From positions 12,501-76,500 of the forward strand of contig JANATF010000027.1 of the NCBI GenBank assembly GCA_029449245.1: a DNA stretch of 64,000 nucleotides, read 5' to 3'. The first letter of the stretch is position 1. Each line of letters starts with the position of its first letter. Of the stretch, positions 10,197 to 19,907 are shown piece by piece. The notes beneath the pieces were generated by a model, which worked only from the letters and a program-made list of their open reading frames with translations, was not told the origin of the DNA and did not search any database. The position numbers were made by a program, and so were the translations under genes. The DNA comes from Mortierella alpina (Eukaryota > Mortierellomycota > Mortierellomycetes > Mortierellales > Mortierellaceae).

Positions 10197-10382
10197 ATTG
10201 GTGTAAAAGGAATGTGAAATGGCTACTGAAATTGAGGGAATGACCAAAATGGGAGTACGGCGAGGTACGCAGATGGTGGAAATGATTTGGTTTTGTGGCA
10301 ACTCCTCCTCTTTTATATGGAAGACGTTCGACCGACGACCTGTCCCTTTAAACCCTGGGGGTTACACAGCGTCCAGATACTG

Positions 10383-10462
10383 AGCCACTGACATGAGCCC
10401 AATGATTAAGCCACTGACATGAGCCCAATGATTAAGCCACTGACATGAGCCCAATGATTGAG
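10383..10462. promoter_or_regulatory. 26-bp tandem repeat carrying CTRAGCC motifs
   Basis: Three copies of gccactgacatgagcccaat + gattaa lie upstream of the minus-strand F-box/LRR gene. Further copies of the motif (gagccactgagatgagccga, gactaagcccc) lie at 10565-10607. The same AGCC-core words cluster upstream of many genes in this window. Confidence 0.6.
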
Positions 10463-10635
10463 TGTAGCAGGGGTCAGTCTGATAGCTGGAAAAGAGATGT
10501 ATTTGCAGTAATGTTCTAACCTAGGCTATATACTGGTTGTGACCACTATGTACTCCTGTTACATTGAGCCACTGAGATGAGCCGAACGACATGACTAAGC
10601 CCCTTTCACTTAATTTACTCTCTTTTCTCTCTGTG

Positions 10636-10720
10636 TAGTCTCGCAACCAGACCCTCATTTGAGTGGAAGCAGGACTGCGAGTCCAACCCACGTAAAAGTG
10701 AGGGTCTGGTTGCGAGACTA
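10636..10720. mobile_element. 85-bp TIR element (MITE-like) with 9-bp target duplication
   Basis: Perfect 22-bp terminal inverted repeats (10636-10657 and 10699-10720, outer end TAGTCTCGCAACCAGACCCT) enclose 41 bases. The element is flanked on both sides by the 9-base direct repeat CTCTCTGTG (10627-10635 and 10721-10729). Short non-coding TIR elements with 9-bp target duplications are typical of Mutator-like (MULE) non-autonomous transposons. It lies 17 bases beyond the stop codon of the gene at 10738-11697. No transposase is present in the window. Confidence 0.85.
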
Positions 10721-10737
10721 CTCTCTGTGGTATCCAA

Positions 10738-11697
10738 TCAGGACTGGGTAAAGACTAGTCTTGAAAACCAAGGCCTAGGCGTGGCTCGCGACACATAGTC
10801 TCCGAAGTTCAAAGTAGTGATAGTCGTATTGCTTTGGAGTGCTTCAGTCAGTGCTTCTGCCCCTACATCTTTGATCCTGTTGCAAGTCAAATCCAAAGTA
10901 GTAAGAGTCGCGTTGATCTTGAGTGCTTCAGACAGTGCTTGAGCTCCTTGGTCACCGATTTCATTCACAGACAAGTCCAAAGTTGTAAGAGTCGTGTTAA
11001 TCTTGAGTGCTTCAGACAGTGCTTGAGCTCCTCGGTCTTGGATCACATTTGAAGACAAGTTCAAAGTGGTTAGAGTAGCGTTGATCTTGAGTGCCTCCGA
11101 CATTGCCTGGGTTCCTTCGTCCCAGATAAAGTTGTTACATAAATTCAATGTCGTCAAACTGGAGTTCCTTTTGAGCGCTTCAGAGATCTCATTAACTCCT
11201 TTGTCTCTCAAATTGTTGCCACTCAAAACCAATGTGGCGAGAATCGAGTTGGTCTCAAGTGCCTCAGCCAGCGTGTAGGCGTCGCCGTCCATTTGGATGT
11301 TCCCCATGTTCAAACTCGTCAGAGTTAAGTTGGTCTTGAGCGCCTCACATAGTGCCAGACATAATTCGGGTTTGACAGAAATGTTATGTACGTCTAGACA
11401 AGCTAAAGTTGAGTTGTTCGAGATGCTTGATATAACTGCTTCTAGATAGAGCTCTTTTGATATGAGTTGATGAGCAGAACACTCGAAAGTTACACTCATT
11501 ATACAACCCTCATGTGCTCCGTAAGAGTCCAAACTGACGCCATCTTTCGACACAACGACATTTTTGTAAAGCAGCTGTGTTAAGGACCTGTTCCACTCCT
11601 TATTCACACGGGCACCAGACGCAAGACTTCCGGGACCAAGATAAGTGCAAATCATTGCGAAAAGCTCAGGCATTTCGAGTGGGGTAGCTCGCTCCAT
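10738..11697 (-). CDS. F-box / RNI-type leucine-rich repeat protein, 319 aa
   Basis: A shorter paralog of the 578-aa gene next door. The N-terminal F-box-like segment (PLEMPELFAMICTYLGPGSL, then ASGARVNKEWNRS) is followed from about residue 95 by seven or eight 28-residue LRRs such as TLTTLNLSSNVIQDRGAQAL. The last repeat runs into an unrelated tail (FGDYVSRATPRPWF). The ATG at 11697 sits about 60 bases after a minus-strand TATA box (tataaaagg, about 11760). Single exon. The array is roughly half as long as its neighbour's, and the MITE-like element lies directly behind the stop, so the C-terminus may have been reshaped. Probable substrate receptor of an SCF ligase by family; target unknown. 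Confidence 0.85.
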   Translation of the reverse strand: MERATPLEMPELFAMICTYLGPGSLASGARVNKEWNRSLTQLLYKNVVVSKDGVSLDSYGAHEGCIMSVTFECSAHQLISKELYLEAVISSISNNSTLACLDVHNISVKPELCLALCEALKTNLTLTSLNMGNIQMDGDAYTLAEALETNSILATLVLSGNNLRDKGVNEISEALKRNSSLTTLNLCNNFIWDEGTQAMSEALKINATLTTLNLSSNVIQDRGAQALSEALKINTTLTTLDLSVNEIGDQGAQALSEALKINATLTTLDLTCNRIKDVGAEALTEALQSNTTITTLNFGDYVSRATPRPWFSRLVFTQS

Positions 11698-11779
11698 ATC
11701 GAAGAGATTGGAATGATAATTTTGGTTGTTCCGTCTTATTATAACAAACCCTCCCTTTTATATGGATGATGCTTGGAAA

Positions 11780-11880
11780 ACTACAGAAAACCTAACTCAG
11801 CCACCAATGACGCAGCCAAGCTGAGTTCAGATTACAGAGCCCTTGAGATAAGCCCACCGGTTGAGCCCCTGTATCAGATT
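11780..11880. promoter_or_regulatory. CTRAGCC motif cluster
   Basis: Upstream of the TATA box of the gene starting at 11697 are ctcagccacc, gcagccaagctgag, cagagcccttgagataagccc and ttgagcccc within 100 bases. This is the same word family as at 10383-10462. Confidence 0.5.
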
Positions 11881-11900
11881 TTTGAGCAATCAACTGTTTT

Positions 11901-12007
11901 CATTAACGGTGTAATGTAGTAATATAAGCAATAGAGACGCTCTGTTGCGTCGATCTGCTGAGGTTAAGCAATATGTTGTTAAGATTTGTTTGAAAGAACA
12001 ACATCTC
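11901..12007 (+). rRNA. 28S rRNA extreme 3'-end fragment
   Basis: The block cgatctgctgaggttaagca and the following gatttgtttgaaagaacaac match the last 80 bases of the 28S gene plus the spacer hairpin seen at 1410-1486, with about 20 percent changes. Unlike the other pieces it keeps the 3' end rather than the common 5' boundary. Confidence 0.8.
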
Positions 12008-12142
12008 ATTGTTCTTATATCTCCTATTAATTAAGAGGTAGTTGATCATATTGTTGACTGACTAAACTTTTGTAGAGCACGACACTTCGCGCCAGTTAAA
12101 ACTTGGTGATTGGTGCTGGCTTAAGGGTTGGATAGAAGTAAG

Positions 12143-12761
12143 CTACATGTTTGGAGGCCTAAGTTCGTAACGCCTTTCATACTCCAGCATCAGCTTTTTG
12201 TCCTTTTTAGCCCATTCGGCCCATTCTTTAACTGTTTCCAAGAAACGTTCCCACAGTTCCTTGTTGAAAGGAATATTGTCGCGATATGAGGATGAATCAA
12301 TGTCTCTCCATACTTCGACCATAATAGAGTAGCCCTCATGTGTTATGAATAGGGTCACATTTCGGCCACCAAGAACCAGTATTTTTCCTCCATAAAGACA
12401 TTCGACGCTCATAATATCTTGTTCACTTTCATGATAGCCGCGACGATTCTGGGACTTTAGAAGCATCTGGAATCTTTCAAAGACGTCCTTTATACTAACA
12501 TAATACGACACGCTACATTAGCTCCTGTAGCTGAAGTCAACAGTATATAAAGAGACTTTTTTACCTTGGACGGACATGATTCCCACCACGTTCGGGAACT
12601 TCACGTTGGCCAGGCTGGCCAGGTCTAAACGGTGCAGGCTTATTAAAATGACTGCCCTACTTCTCAATCGTAGTCTTTTTCGAATCGGAGAATGCACTGG
12701 AGTCGAATGCACAGACATAGTCAGATACTTACTTAGGCTTACTGTTGCTCAGGAACTTCAT
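12143..12761 (-). CDS. Hypothetical protein, 146 aa, three exons (paralog of 16286-16927)
   Basis: Predicted exons are 12761-12733, 12624-12565 and 12494-12143, with donors gtaagt and gtaaaa and acceptors tttag and gttag. The paralog at 16286-16927 has the same exon layout, phases and 29-base first exon (MKFLSNSKP here, MKFLTNSSP there), which is the main support for the model. The shared core reads VRPSIKDVFERFQ, then a segment with alternating hydrophobics (GGKILVLGGRNVTLFI) and a basic end with WAEWAKKDKK and YELRPPN. There is no signal peptide or known domain. The TATA box (tataaaa, about 12812) lies 50 bases upstream, behind a 32-bp AGCC repeat array. Function unknown. Confidence 0.6.
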
Positions 12762-12842
12762 GTTGCTTACGGTTGTTGTTGAGTCTACTCGTTTTCGAAA
12801 CTGGTTTTTATACAAATTTACCTGGCTGTGCGTCCAGTGATT

Positions 12843-12950
12843 CTTCCCCCGAGAGCTACTGAGCCTCAATGATTCTGTCCCCGAGAGCTACTGAGCCTCA
12901 ATGATGCTGTCCCCGAGAGCTACTGAGCCTCAATGATTCAGCCCCTGTGA
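12843..12950. promoter_or_regulatory. 32-bp tandem repeat with CTGAGCC core, three copies
   Basis: The unit tccccgagagctactgagcc + tcaatgattctg is repeated three times upstream of the TATA box of the gene starting at 12761. It is followed by gactaagcccc and further AGCC words to 13060. Confidence 0.75.
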
Positions 12951-13374
12951 CTAAGCCCCAGAATGAGCCTAACGTAGCCCTTCCAACTAATAGTCTACGC
13001 TTACACAGGCTAAATGACTAAGTCTCTCAGGTGAGCCCAATGATCGAGCCCAACTAAGCCTTTGAAAATCTGCTGAGTTGATGGACAGTGTTACAGTCAA
13101 ACATCTGCTAATGAATAACGCTGGTCCTGGGCCTCAGTCATTCAGTAAGCGAGAAATGGAGGGAGGGGGTTATCCACACCACAATGCAGACTCGACTGTT
13201 GTATTCATTAGGACGGGTTATTCAGTAATGAAGTATTCATTAGCACGGGTTCAACTGTACACAGATTCTCGAACGAGCAAGCGCTATCCACGTGCAAAAC
13301 GACTTTGATTTAACCGTATGTCACTGCCCATTTATTTACACCAAGTGTTAAGGGTTACTTTAACAGTCCCACTT

Positions 13375-14024
13375 TCACGCCGTAGATTTCTCGATCCATT
13401 CCACGGTATGGTGTCCGCCTTGGCGCTTCATGATTTCAAGTGTCCGCACAATCTCCTGGACTACATAGTCTTTCCTTTCCTTCTTTCCATTCATTGCCCC
13501 AATCGCAAGGAATATTTCCTTCTCAGCCCCATAAATCTCATGATGTTGGGCGGTCCACAAGTCTCGATTTTCTGAACACCAAGAAGGAGTCCAATAGCTG
13601 GGAGGCGCCCAGCCCTGAGGGTACTGTGCTTTGTCTTGCATTCGGCGGAGCTCTCCCGTCAGTCTCTTGAGCTTGTTTTGTGCCTTCTCGTCATCCCTTT
13701 CTATATCCTCCAATTCGTTGAAAAGGCTAGCAATGTAGCTTCCTTTGTCCAAGCGTGGTGCCTCGTTTTTTTTTGCGTTACGCGATGCTTTTCTTCCCTC
13801 AGCCTTTCGTGCTCGTTTTGTGCCATCTCGACAGCCCTTTTCATATCCTCCAGTTCGCTGAAAAAAGTTAGCGATGGGGCTTTCCTTATCCAAACGAGGT
13901 GTTTCGGGTCTAGAGCTTGTATACGTTAGAACGTTGTTGAACAAATGCATAGTGGCGTAAACTTTTCCACACTAGGGTATGCGGCTGAAGGTCCTCACTT
14001 CTGAAACTTGATACTGAATGACAT
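13375..14024 (-). CDS. Hypothetical protein with internal duplication, about 186 aa
   Basis: Predicted exons are 14024-13999 (MSFSIKFQ) and 13909-13375, joined by a gtgagg donor and an agctctag acceptor with a ctaac branch point. A minus-strand TATA (tataaata, about 14070) lies 45 bases before the start. The protein contains two related units beginning PRLDKESPIANFF and PRLDKGSYIASLF. In the first unit a T6 run carries one extra base relative to the second, so its coiled-coil-like sequence is read in another frame until an A9 run near 13768 restores the frame. The C-terminus (WAPPSYWTPSWC ... ERKDYVVQEIV) is acidic/basic mixed and helical. No known family. Confidence 0.55.
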
Positions 14025-14099
14025 GGTTATTTTGTTGGACATCATCGGTCATAATTTACCCCCGTATTTATATCCTTAGAAGAAAAAATCAAGACAGCT

Positions 14100-14205
14100 T
14101 AGCCTCTCGAACAAAGCCCCATCGTCTGAGCCTTCAACTGAGCCCCAAACTTAGGCCTACGCAATTATGCCCCTCCAATTAAGCCCCTTGTGCAACCCCA
14201 CGGTT
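14100..14205. promoter_or_regulatory. CTRAGCC motif cluster between divergent genes
   Basis: Six AGCC-core words (cttagcctc, aaagccccat, ctgagcctt, actgagcccc, ttatgcccc, attaagcccc) lie between the minus gene starting at 14024 and the plus gene starting at 14608. The remaining 400 bases to 14608 hold a TATA box (tatataa, about 14540) for the plus gene and no frame of note. Confidence 0.55.
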
Positions 14206-14607
14206 TTCGAGCATTCCTCGACATTCTGCGATACAAACAATTAAATCTTACCATATGCATCCCAAATCTATCAGCTACATATCCTTTCTAAATAATCCAC
14301 AGGCGATAAACAGAGTTCAAATCTGGCTTTAACGAGATGAGAGAGCTATGGAAAGCATATAGAGACAAAGCGCCTGATAGTGTAATCAAGGGTGATCAGG
14401 TCCGTCTTGAGATGCATTTTAATCTGGTGTAACCCGTCAACGAAAAAGAACTCCGCAAAAATCCAGCTCATAGGCTATGTAAATTGTCGAAGCCCCATTG
14501 AAATGGAACGAGAATAAAGTTCTGTTCTCCTGCACAGTATATAATGTGCTTGCTCATTTGATCACACCCAAATTCGCACCTCTCTCCATTGACCATCCAA
14601 AACGTCA

Positions 14608-15776
14608 ATGAAAATGGCAGTAGACTCTTATTCTCACATTAGAGTTCTTTCACTTGGCAAATGTTGCAACATCCCCATTGCCTGGGAAGAAAGCTTGAAG
14701 GGTCACACCATAAGTTTAAGTGCCATTCAGGAAGTATATGGGCAAGTCAGATGCATTTTGCATGGCAATATCTTGATCCCTTTCGTGAAAGATGACAACT
14801 TTGAAAAGTAAGCTTAAGGACGGAGGATGAAAAATAGCCAAAGCGGATGTTGCAAGCTCACATGTTTTATTTTTCATAGTGTTCTACCATTGAGAATCAA
14901 GCACAATCCGGGGCCTATCCTCGACGCGTTTCTACAACATGAGTGCCCACTTGTGTCGGCTATCCCGGTCACTCGAGTTGATACTGAAGAGCTTTTCTTG
15001 CAAGCAGTTCGTATCAAAGGGGAAAGAAGCTTAGTTCGCATCCCTACTCATAAGGAGAGCGAGTCTGATGATCGATTTGTATTGCTCAGTGATATCGAGA
15101 GCGTTTTCTTGGAAGTTGAGGGTTTCACAGTGGAAGATGTAGCCGTCGAGTTCATGCGAGGCGCAGATCTAACTGAGTACGTTCAGATGTGGTAATGTTT
15201 GATGAAAGAACGCATGACGAAAGATATTTACTGTTTTTCGTTACTCTACATGATGCTCCAGGCTTGTCCCTAAACGATGCAAGTACCATCCAAATCAGAT
15301 TTTGGACCTAAAATTGCCATTTCAAGAAATATGTGGCTTTAACACATCAAAGATCAAGAAAGTTTACGCTCATCGCGACGACAAGACTGGCAAACACTAC
15401 TACCTGTGGAAAGATGTTCAAGATGTGTTTAAAGATGCAGATTTCATTCTCGACAGCAAAGGAAATCTGGAGCGATTCCTGGCAGACGAGGATTTAAAAC
15501 TGTAGGTCGTTAAAAGGTGAATGTGTCCTGTCATAACATGTTTCAGCGTTTCTCACCATGTCACTTCGTTCAATGTTTTTAAGATATTTACCCTTGAGGA
15601 TCGAAAGGAAGGGTACCGATGTCGTTACAGTTGTTATGAAGGGGGATCGTCTTCCCTGCCTGAAAGCTGATGCCTTTTTGACTAATGGCGAGAACACGGA
15701 CGTGCTCACACGAAATTTGCAGCGACACTTTTACGCGCGTCAATCTGAAATTCAGAAGCAGCGGGAGCTTCTTTGA
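14608..15776 (+). CDS. Repeat protein with one repeat per exon, about 314 aa
   Basis: Predicted exons are 14608-14807, 14880-15191, 15262-15501 and 15584-15776; all junctions are phase 2. Exons 2-4 open with related words (VLPLRIKHNPGP, LVPKRCKYHPNQ, YLPLRIERKG). Exons 1-3 close with a shared pattern: LSAIQEVYG, LSDIESVFLEVEGF and WKDVQDVFKDADF, each followed by a glycine/phenylalanine line and an acidic end. So each exon seems to encode one copy of a domain of 70-100 residues. The last acceptor is uncertain: a cag at 15546 is also possible and would give a shorter, different tail. A TATA box lies at about 14540. There is no signal peptide and no recognised family; a scaffold role would be a guess. 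Confidence 0.6.
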
Positions 15777-16285
15777 AACCAGAAATAAAATAACATAGCA
15801 GCTCTCTTAGACTTCAGTCCGGTACAGAAAGAAAGATAAAATACCGTCGGTTCCCACCGTCATCTCAACAGTTTTTCGCCACTTTTCTTCTTAGCAAGCT
15901 ATGGAACTTTGAGAACACTGTATTCTTGCAAAAACAGGCGAACAAGTGGCCATAATCGCTACCGATAACTATACCATAACCCTCAAAAGGCAACTTTGAA
16001 GGCTGAGATTTACAGCGAGCTAAAATGTTAGAGCTGGATATTAGAGGCGTGATCCAGAGGCTGAATTCTGCAGGCTGACGGCAGAGTCTTGGGGGGCTTT
16101 GAAGAGCCTTAAAAGTGCAACGTCACGTAGCATTCACCTATCACGGCTAGGGGTGTTGCTCAATCAATTTCAGACGGTTTATGAATCGCAAAGTCAAAGA
16201 GGCTGTCGAGTGTTCCAGATCCAAGCTCTGAGTAGTCGACGCAAGTTCGGAACAAACGATAGATGATAAGGAAAGTTTCGTTATA
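15777..16285. other. No gene seen
   Basis: Shared 3' spacer between convergent genes. Short frames only; an aataaa-type signal (gaaataaaataac) follows the stop at 15776. Confidence 0.5.
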
Positions 16286-16927
16286 TTAGACGGGGCTAGC
16301 TTTACTTGACCGGTTTGGGGGTCTAAGTCTATAACGCATTCTGTTATCCGCCCTATGTTTTTTCTCCTTTTCGGTCCAATAGGCCCATTCTTCAACCACA
16401 TCTCTGAAAGGTTTCCAGTGTTCAGTCTTAAGAGGAATACGAAAGTTTTCCGCCTGGAGAGGGCGGAATGTCCATGGTTCCACCCAGAGATTCTCGCCGT
16501 CAGGAGTTAAGTATAGGGTCCTCTTTGGTCCCGTAAGAACTACACGTCTTCCTTCGAAAATAATTTCGATACTCGTAATATCGCCTTCGCTTTCAAAATA
16601 GATGCAACTCATGGTCTCTTGAAGGACTTCGAACTTTTCAAAAACGTCCTTCTTACTAACATACAGTAATACGCCAGCCTGGATTAGCTCCTGTAGCAGT
16701 AATCAAAAGCAGATTAAAGTATTCTTACCTTGGGCGGACATGTTCAGCAAGAGACTCAGGTAATTTACGAGAAACAGGTCTACATAAGTGATGAAGAGGG
16801 CATTAAAGCGAGCGTTTTTTGCCAATTGAGAGAAGCATAAAGGCGAATACGTCCAGCTCGTAAGAAATCTCCTTCTTCAATCATTGTCATAAACGTACTT
16901 TGGACTGCTGTTGGTTAGGAACTTCAT
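16286..16927 (-). CDS. Hypothetical protein, 149 aa, three exons (paralog of 12143-12761)
   Basis: Predicted exons are 16927-16899, 16779-16729 and 16655-16286, with donors gtacgt and gtaaga and acceptors tgtag and gttag; a gctaat branch-like word sits in intron 2. The protein starts MKFLTNSSP and continues KLPESLAEHVRPSKKDVFE. It keeps the paralog's core (ITSIEIIFEGRRVVLTGPKR) and end (EEWAYWTEKEKKH, YRLRPPN). TATA (tatataaa, about 16977) lies 50 bases upstream, and an AGCC word cluster runs from 16994 to 17095. The preserved frame and splice sites in two diverged copies argue both are functional genes. Function unknown. Confidence 0.6.
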
Positions 16928-17099
16928 GTTGCATATAGATGATGTTCAGTCACTCGCTTTTACTCCTGCATTTTATATAGAATTTGCATTACTGAGCCTC
17001 CGATGATGCCATCTCGAGACGGAGTCCAAATGACTGAGCCACAGAGATGAGCCCAGTGTGAGTTCCTGATCTGAGCCAATGACTGAGCCAACTGCGCCC

Positions 17100-17562
17100 C
17101 CTCCTGCCAATGAGCATCGTACACAGTTAAGGCCCGTGATGAACGCTACTTACAACGGCGATTTCTCTGGAGTAGACTTTGAGCGTAAAAGTCACTTTTG
17201 GACACCACTAGTTTACAATCTTTGAACAATGCCGGGCTGCTTGCTTGAGACATCAAGCATAATGTGGCGCATATGTTAATTTTCACGGTTCATATGTTAC
17301 GCTCGAGCATCACGCGTCATTTTGCACTCTCATTGTGAAGGACGTTATTCTACAGTTGGAGAGGGCACAATTATGTCTGGAACAAGATCTTACAACTAGT
17401 AGGCGAACATTTGTGAAAGAATCATATTTAACATTTTCAAGCTCAAGAGCAGGTTTCATGCAAGCAATCAAGGCGAGCGTTCGTGTTTTATTTCTTCTTT
17501 GCAAAAACTCAAAGCGGAACGGTCTTTGAAGAACCTTATATAGTTTCGACAGGTTGAGATGA
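17100..17562. other. No gene seen
   Basis: The 96-codon minus frame at 17310-17600 and the 64-codon plus frame at 17335 overlap, lack promoters and have no relatives in the window. Confidence 0.45.
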
Positions 17563-18326
17563 TTAACCTTCCTCCGAGCTTTCGCCTTCCGAGTTCTCAT
17601 CTATTCTCTGCACTACAAACAAATCATGGCCTTCGTCCCACTTAAAAGCGGCCTCATTAGCAATAAGTCTCGTCTTACACAAGGAGAACGCTCCAGTACA
17701 AGCGAAAGATAAAAAGTATACGTTTTGGAGCACCTTCCAAGCTTGCTGACGTTCCCAAGGCCCATACCTATAGCTATTGCTATCATCATCCTGCCAGAGC
17801 CCCTGGAACCATGCGCTACGCAAAGAGAATGGTCCTCTGGAACGCCCTATATGGTAATAAGCTGTAGACGAAGACGTTTTTAAGTTCCCATGAAGTACAT
17901 GTATCTACATTCTTTCTTCTCTTGTTACCTGGTTTGTACTTCAGCAAGCCTGATTCACTCTTGGACCTTCCCTCAGCCCAAATTGCTTCAAACGCTTGTT
18001 TTAAACCTTGTGAATCGCAATAGTCCCGCATTGCAGACTTGCACCAGGACAGTTCTTTCATATTATCTAATAGCTTCTCCATGCTTAGATCGGCCAAAAT
18101 ATCCAGAATCAGCTGCTCAACAAAATCCGAATTAGGGCATAAGTAGTCCGGAGGATGATACTGAACAACGTCTACCTCCCGCTTCACCCAAGACTTAAAC
18201 TTTTCCAGAAATGGAGATAGAGTAAAAGCTGCAGTAAACGTGCAATGATACGGTTAGTGGTTCAACTCAGTTGAGCTTTCTTCTCGCAGTAGTAGATACG
18301 TGCACAATACTTCTTGTCCGTGACAT
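17563..18326 (-). CDS. Hypothetical protein, 199 aa (tandem paralog of 18550-19443)
   Basis: Predicted exons are 18326-18311 (MSRTR), 18228-17929 and 17846-17563. The 16-base first exon, its phase and all splice positions are shared with the gene at 18550-19443. The protein has an N-terminal helix-rich half (TLSPFLEKFKSWVKREVDVV, EKLLDNMKELSWC, MRDYCDSQGLKQAFEAIWAE). The conserved second half has WFQGLWQDDDSNSYRYGPWE, then WKVLQNVYFLSFACTGAFSL and a lysine/tryptophan line. It ends in an acidic tail. There is no signal peptide. The TATA box (tataaaag, about 18433) lies about 105 bases upstream, behind CTGAGCC/CTAAGCC words at 18484-18507. Unknown function; the strict conservation of Trp, Tyr and Cys positions suggests a folded domain. 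Confidence 0.65.
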
Positions 18327-18549
18327 GTCATCTAGGTGCAGAAGAGTTGCAACGTCTGTACTGAACTGATGTACAATGAAACAAGTGTATGAGATATAAA
18401 ATCAGGGCTGGAGGATTGGCGAGGGCTTTTATACGACAAATCAGCTACTGTTCCTGAAACTGACTCTGTCACTCCACTGAAAACTGAGCCTCTTTGACTA
18501 AGCCCCTAGAACAAGGTGCTTTGGCAGTCATTTAAGTCATAATCTGCGT

Positions 18550-19443
18550 CTAGGCTCGGGCTCGGTGGATCTCGTGAGGTGCCTGTTTGTACTTCTTGGC
18601 GATGGTTTCTCTACACGGCACAATAAACTTCCACTTGCCATCCACGAGCTTCCACCAGCTTTCATAGCTATCTGTATCCCGTTCGTGAACTCTCTTGAAA
18701 ATAAACTGGTCGTCACCTTCTTGCCATTTCAGAGCCGCTTTTTCAGCTACATGTCTCATCTGACACATAGAGAACGCTCCAGTATAGGTGAAAGATAGAT
18801 AATAGACGTTTTGAAGCATCAGCCAAGCCCTCTGACATTCCCAAGGTCCATACCTATAGGTATCGCTATCATCATGCGGCCAGAACCCCTGGAACCATGC
18901 CCTACGCAAAGATGATAATTCTGCAAGGCGCCCTTTGTGTGAATGTCCTATGTGCGCATACAGCACCTTAATTAGTTACTTCACAGTAACAGCTTTCAAC
19001 ACTCTAGTGGCCTGCTACAGTACCTGGTTTGTACTTCAACAGAATCGATTCACACTTGGACCTTCCCTCAGCCCAATTTGTTTCAAACGCGGACTTCAAG
19101 CCTTGTGCATCGCAATAGTCCCGCATTGCAGACATACACCAAGCCAGATCTTTCACACCATCTAATAGCTTCTCTGTGCTTTGATCAGCCAAGAAGTCCA
19201 AAATCTCAATTTTGTACTTGTCAAGAAATCGGGCTGAGTCTGGAACTTCATATTGAACGACGTCCACGGCTTCCTCTTCAAGTTTCTTCTTATATCTGAT
19301 CCAAGTGTAAAAGGTCTCCAGAAATGGAGATGAAGTTGATGCCCTGACTGCAGTTAACGCGCGATGATACATTAGTGTTTCAACATCAATTTAACGTTCT
19401 TTTGCAATGGTACATGGGGTACATTACTTCGTGTCCGTGACAT
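18550..19443 (-). CDS. Hypothetical protein, 240 aa (tandem paralog of 17563-18326)
   Basis: Predicted exons are 19443-19428 (MSRTR), 19347-19024 and 18932-18550, with donors gtaatg and gtactg and acceptors ctgcag and caaag. It shares the sequence signature WFQGFWPHDDSDTYRYGPWE, then LQNVYYLSFTYTGAFS, with its neighbour, and has a longer C-terminus (ESWWKLVDGKWKFIVPCRE). TATA (tataaata, about 19535) and an AGCC cluster (19598-19622) precede it. The two genes stand 220 bases apart in the same direction and are clearly a tandem duplication. Identity is highest around the Trp/Tyr motif. No known family was recognised. Confidence 0.65.
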
Positions 19444-19907
19444 GTAAACTAGCTGCAAAAGTATAGCAATGGCTGTACCGGGCAAGCAGGTGTTTGAAGC
19501 ATTTGGCACACTCGGAGTGATTTGCGAGGGCTATTTATACGAATGGGGACGCATGAGCACTACCGCTGCTGGTCATAACTCTGCCACTTCAATAGAAGAC
19601 TGAGCCTCCCTGACTAAGCCCCCACTTTGGAGACCCTTTTATGGCTTCCCACTTATACTACGCCGATACTCTTTTCGATGCAGATAGACTCTTGCGAGTG
19701 AGGTAAAGTGCATGGGGGCGGTGGCAAGAAAGGGATGGAAGAGTTGACAGTGATAACAGGTGTAGGATTGGTGGGGAGCGGACATAATCCTCAGCTTAGG
19801 GAACAAACGCAAAAGATGCTGATAAGCAATCATCACGTCACTGAAACATCGTTTTTTAGTGTATCTTTATTTCCTTGCTGGTATATACTGCAATTACTAA
19901 GTGCAAA
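19444..19907. other. Promoter of the 240-aa gene and 3' spacer
   Basis: Contains the TATA and AGCC words noted for the gene at 18550-19443. The 150-codon plus frame starting 19708 is largely antisense to the CRN gene and is not supported. Confidence 0.5.
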
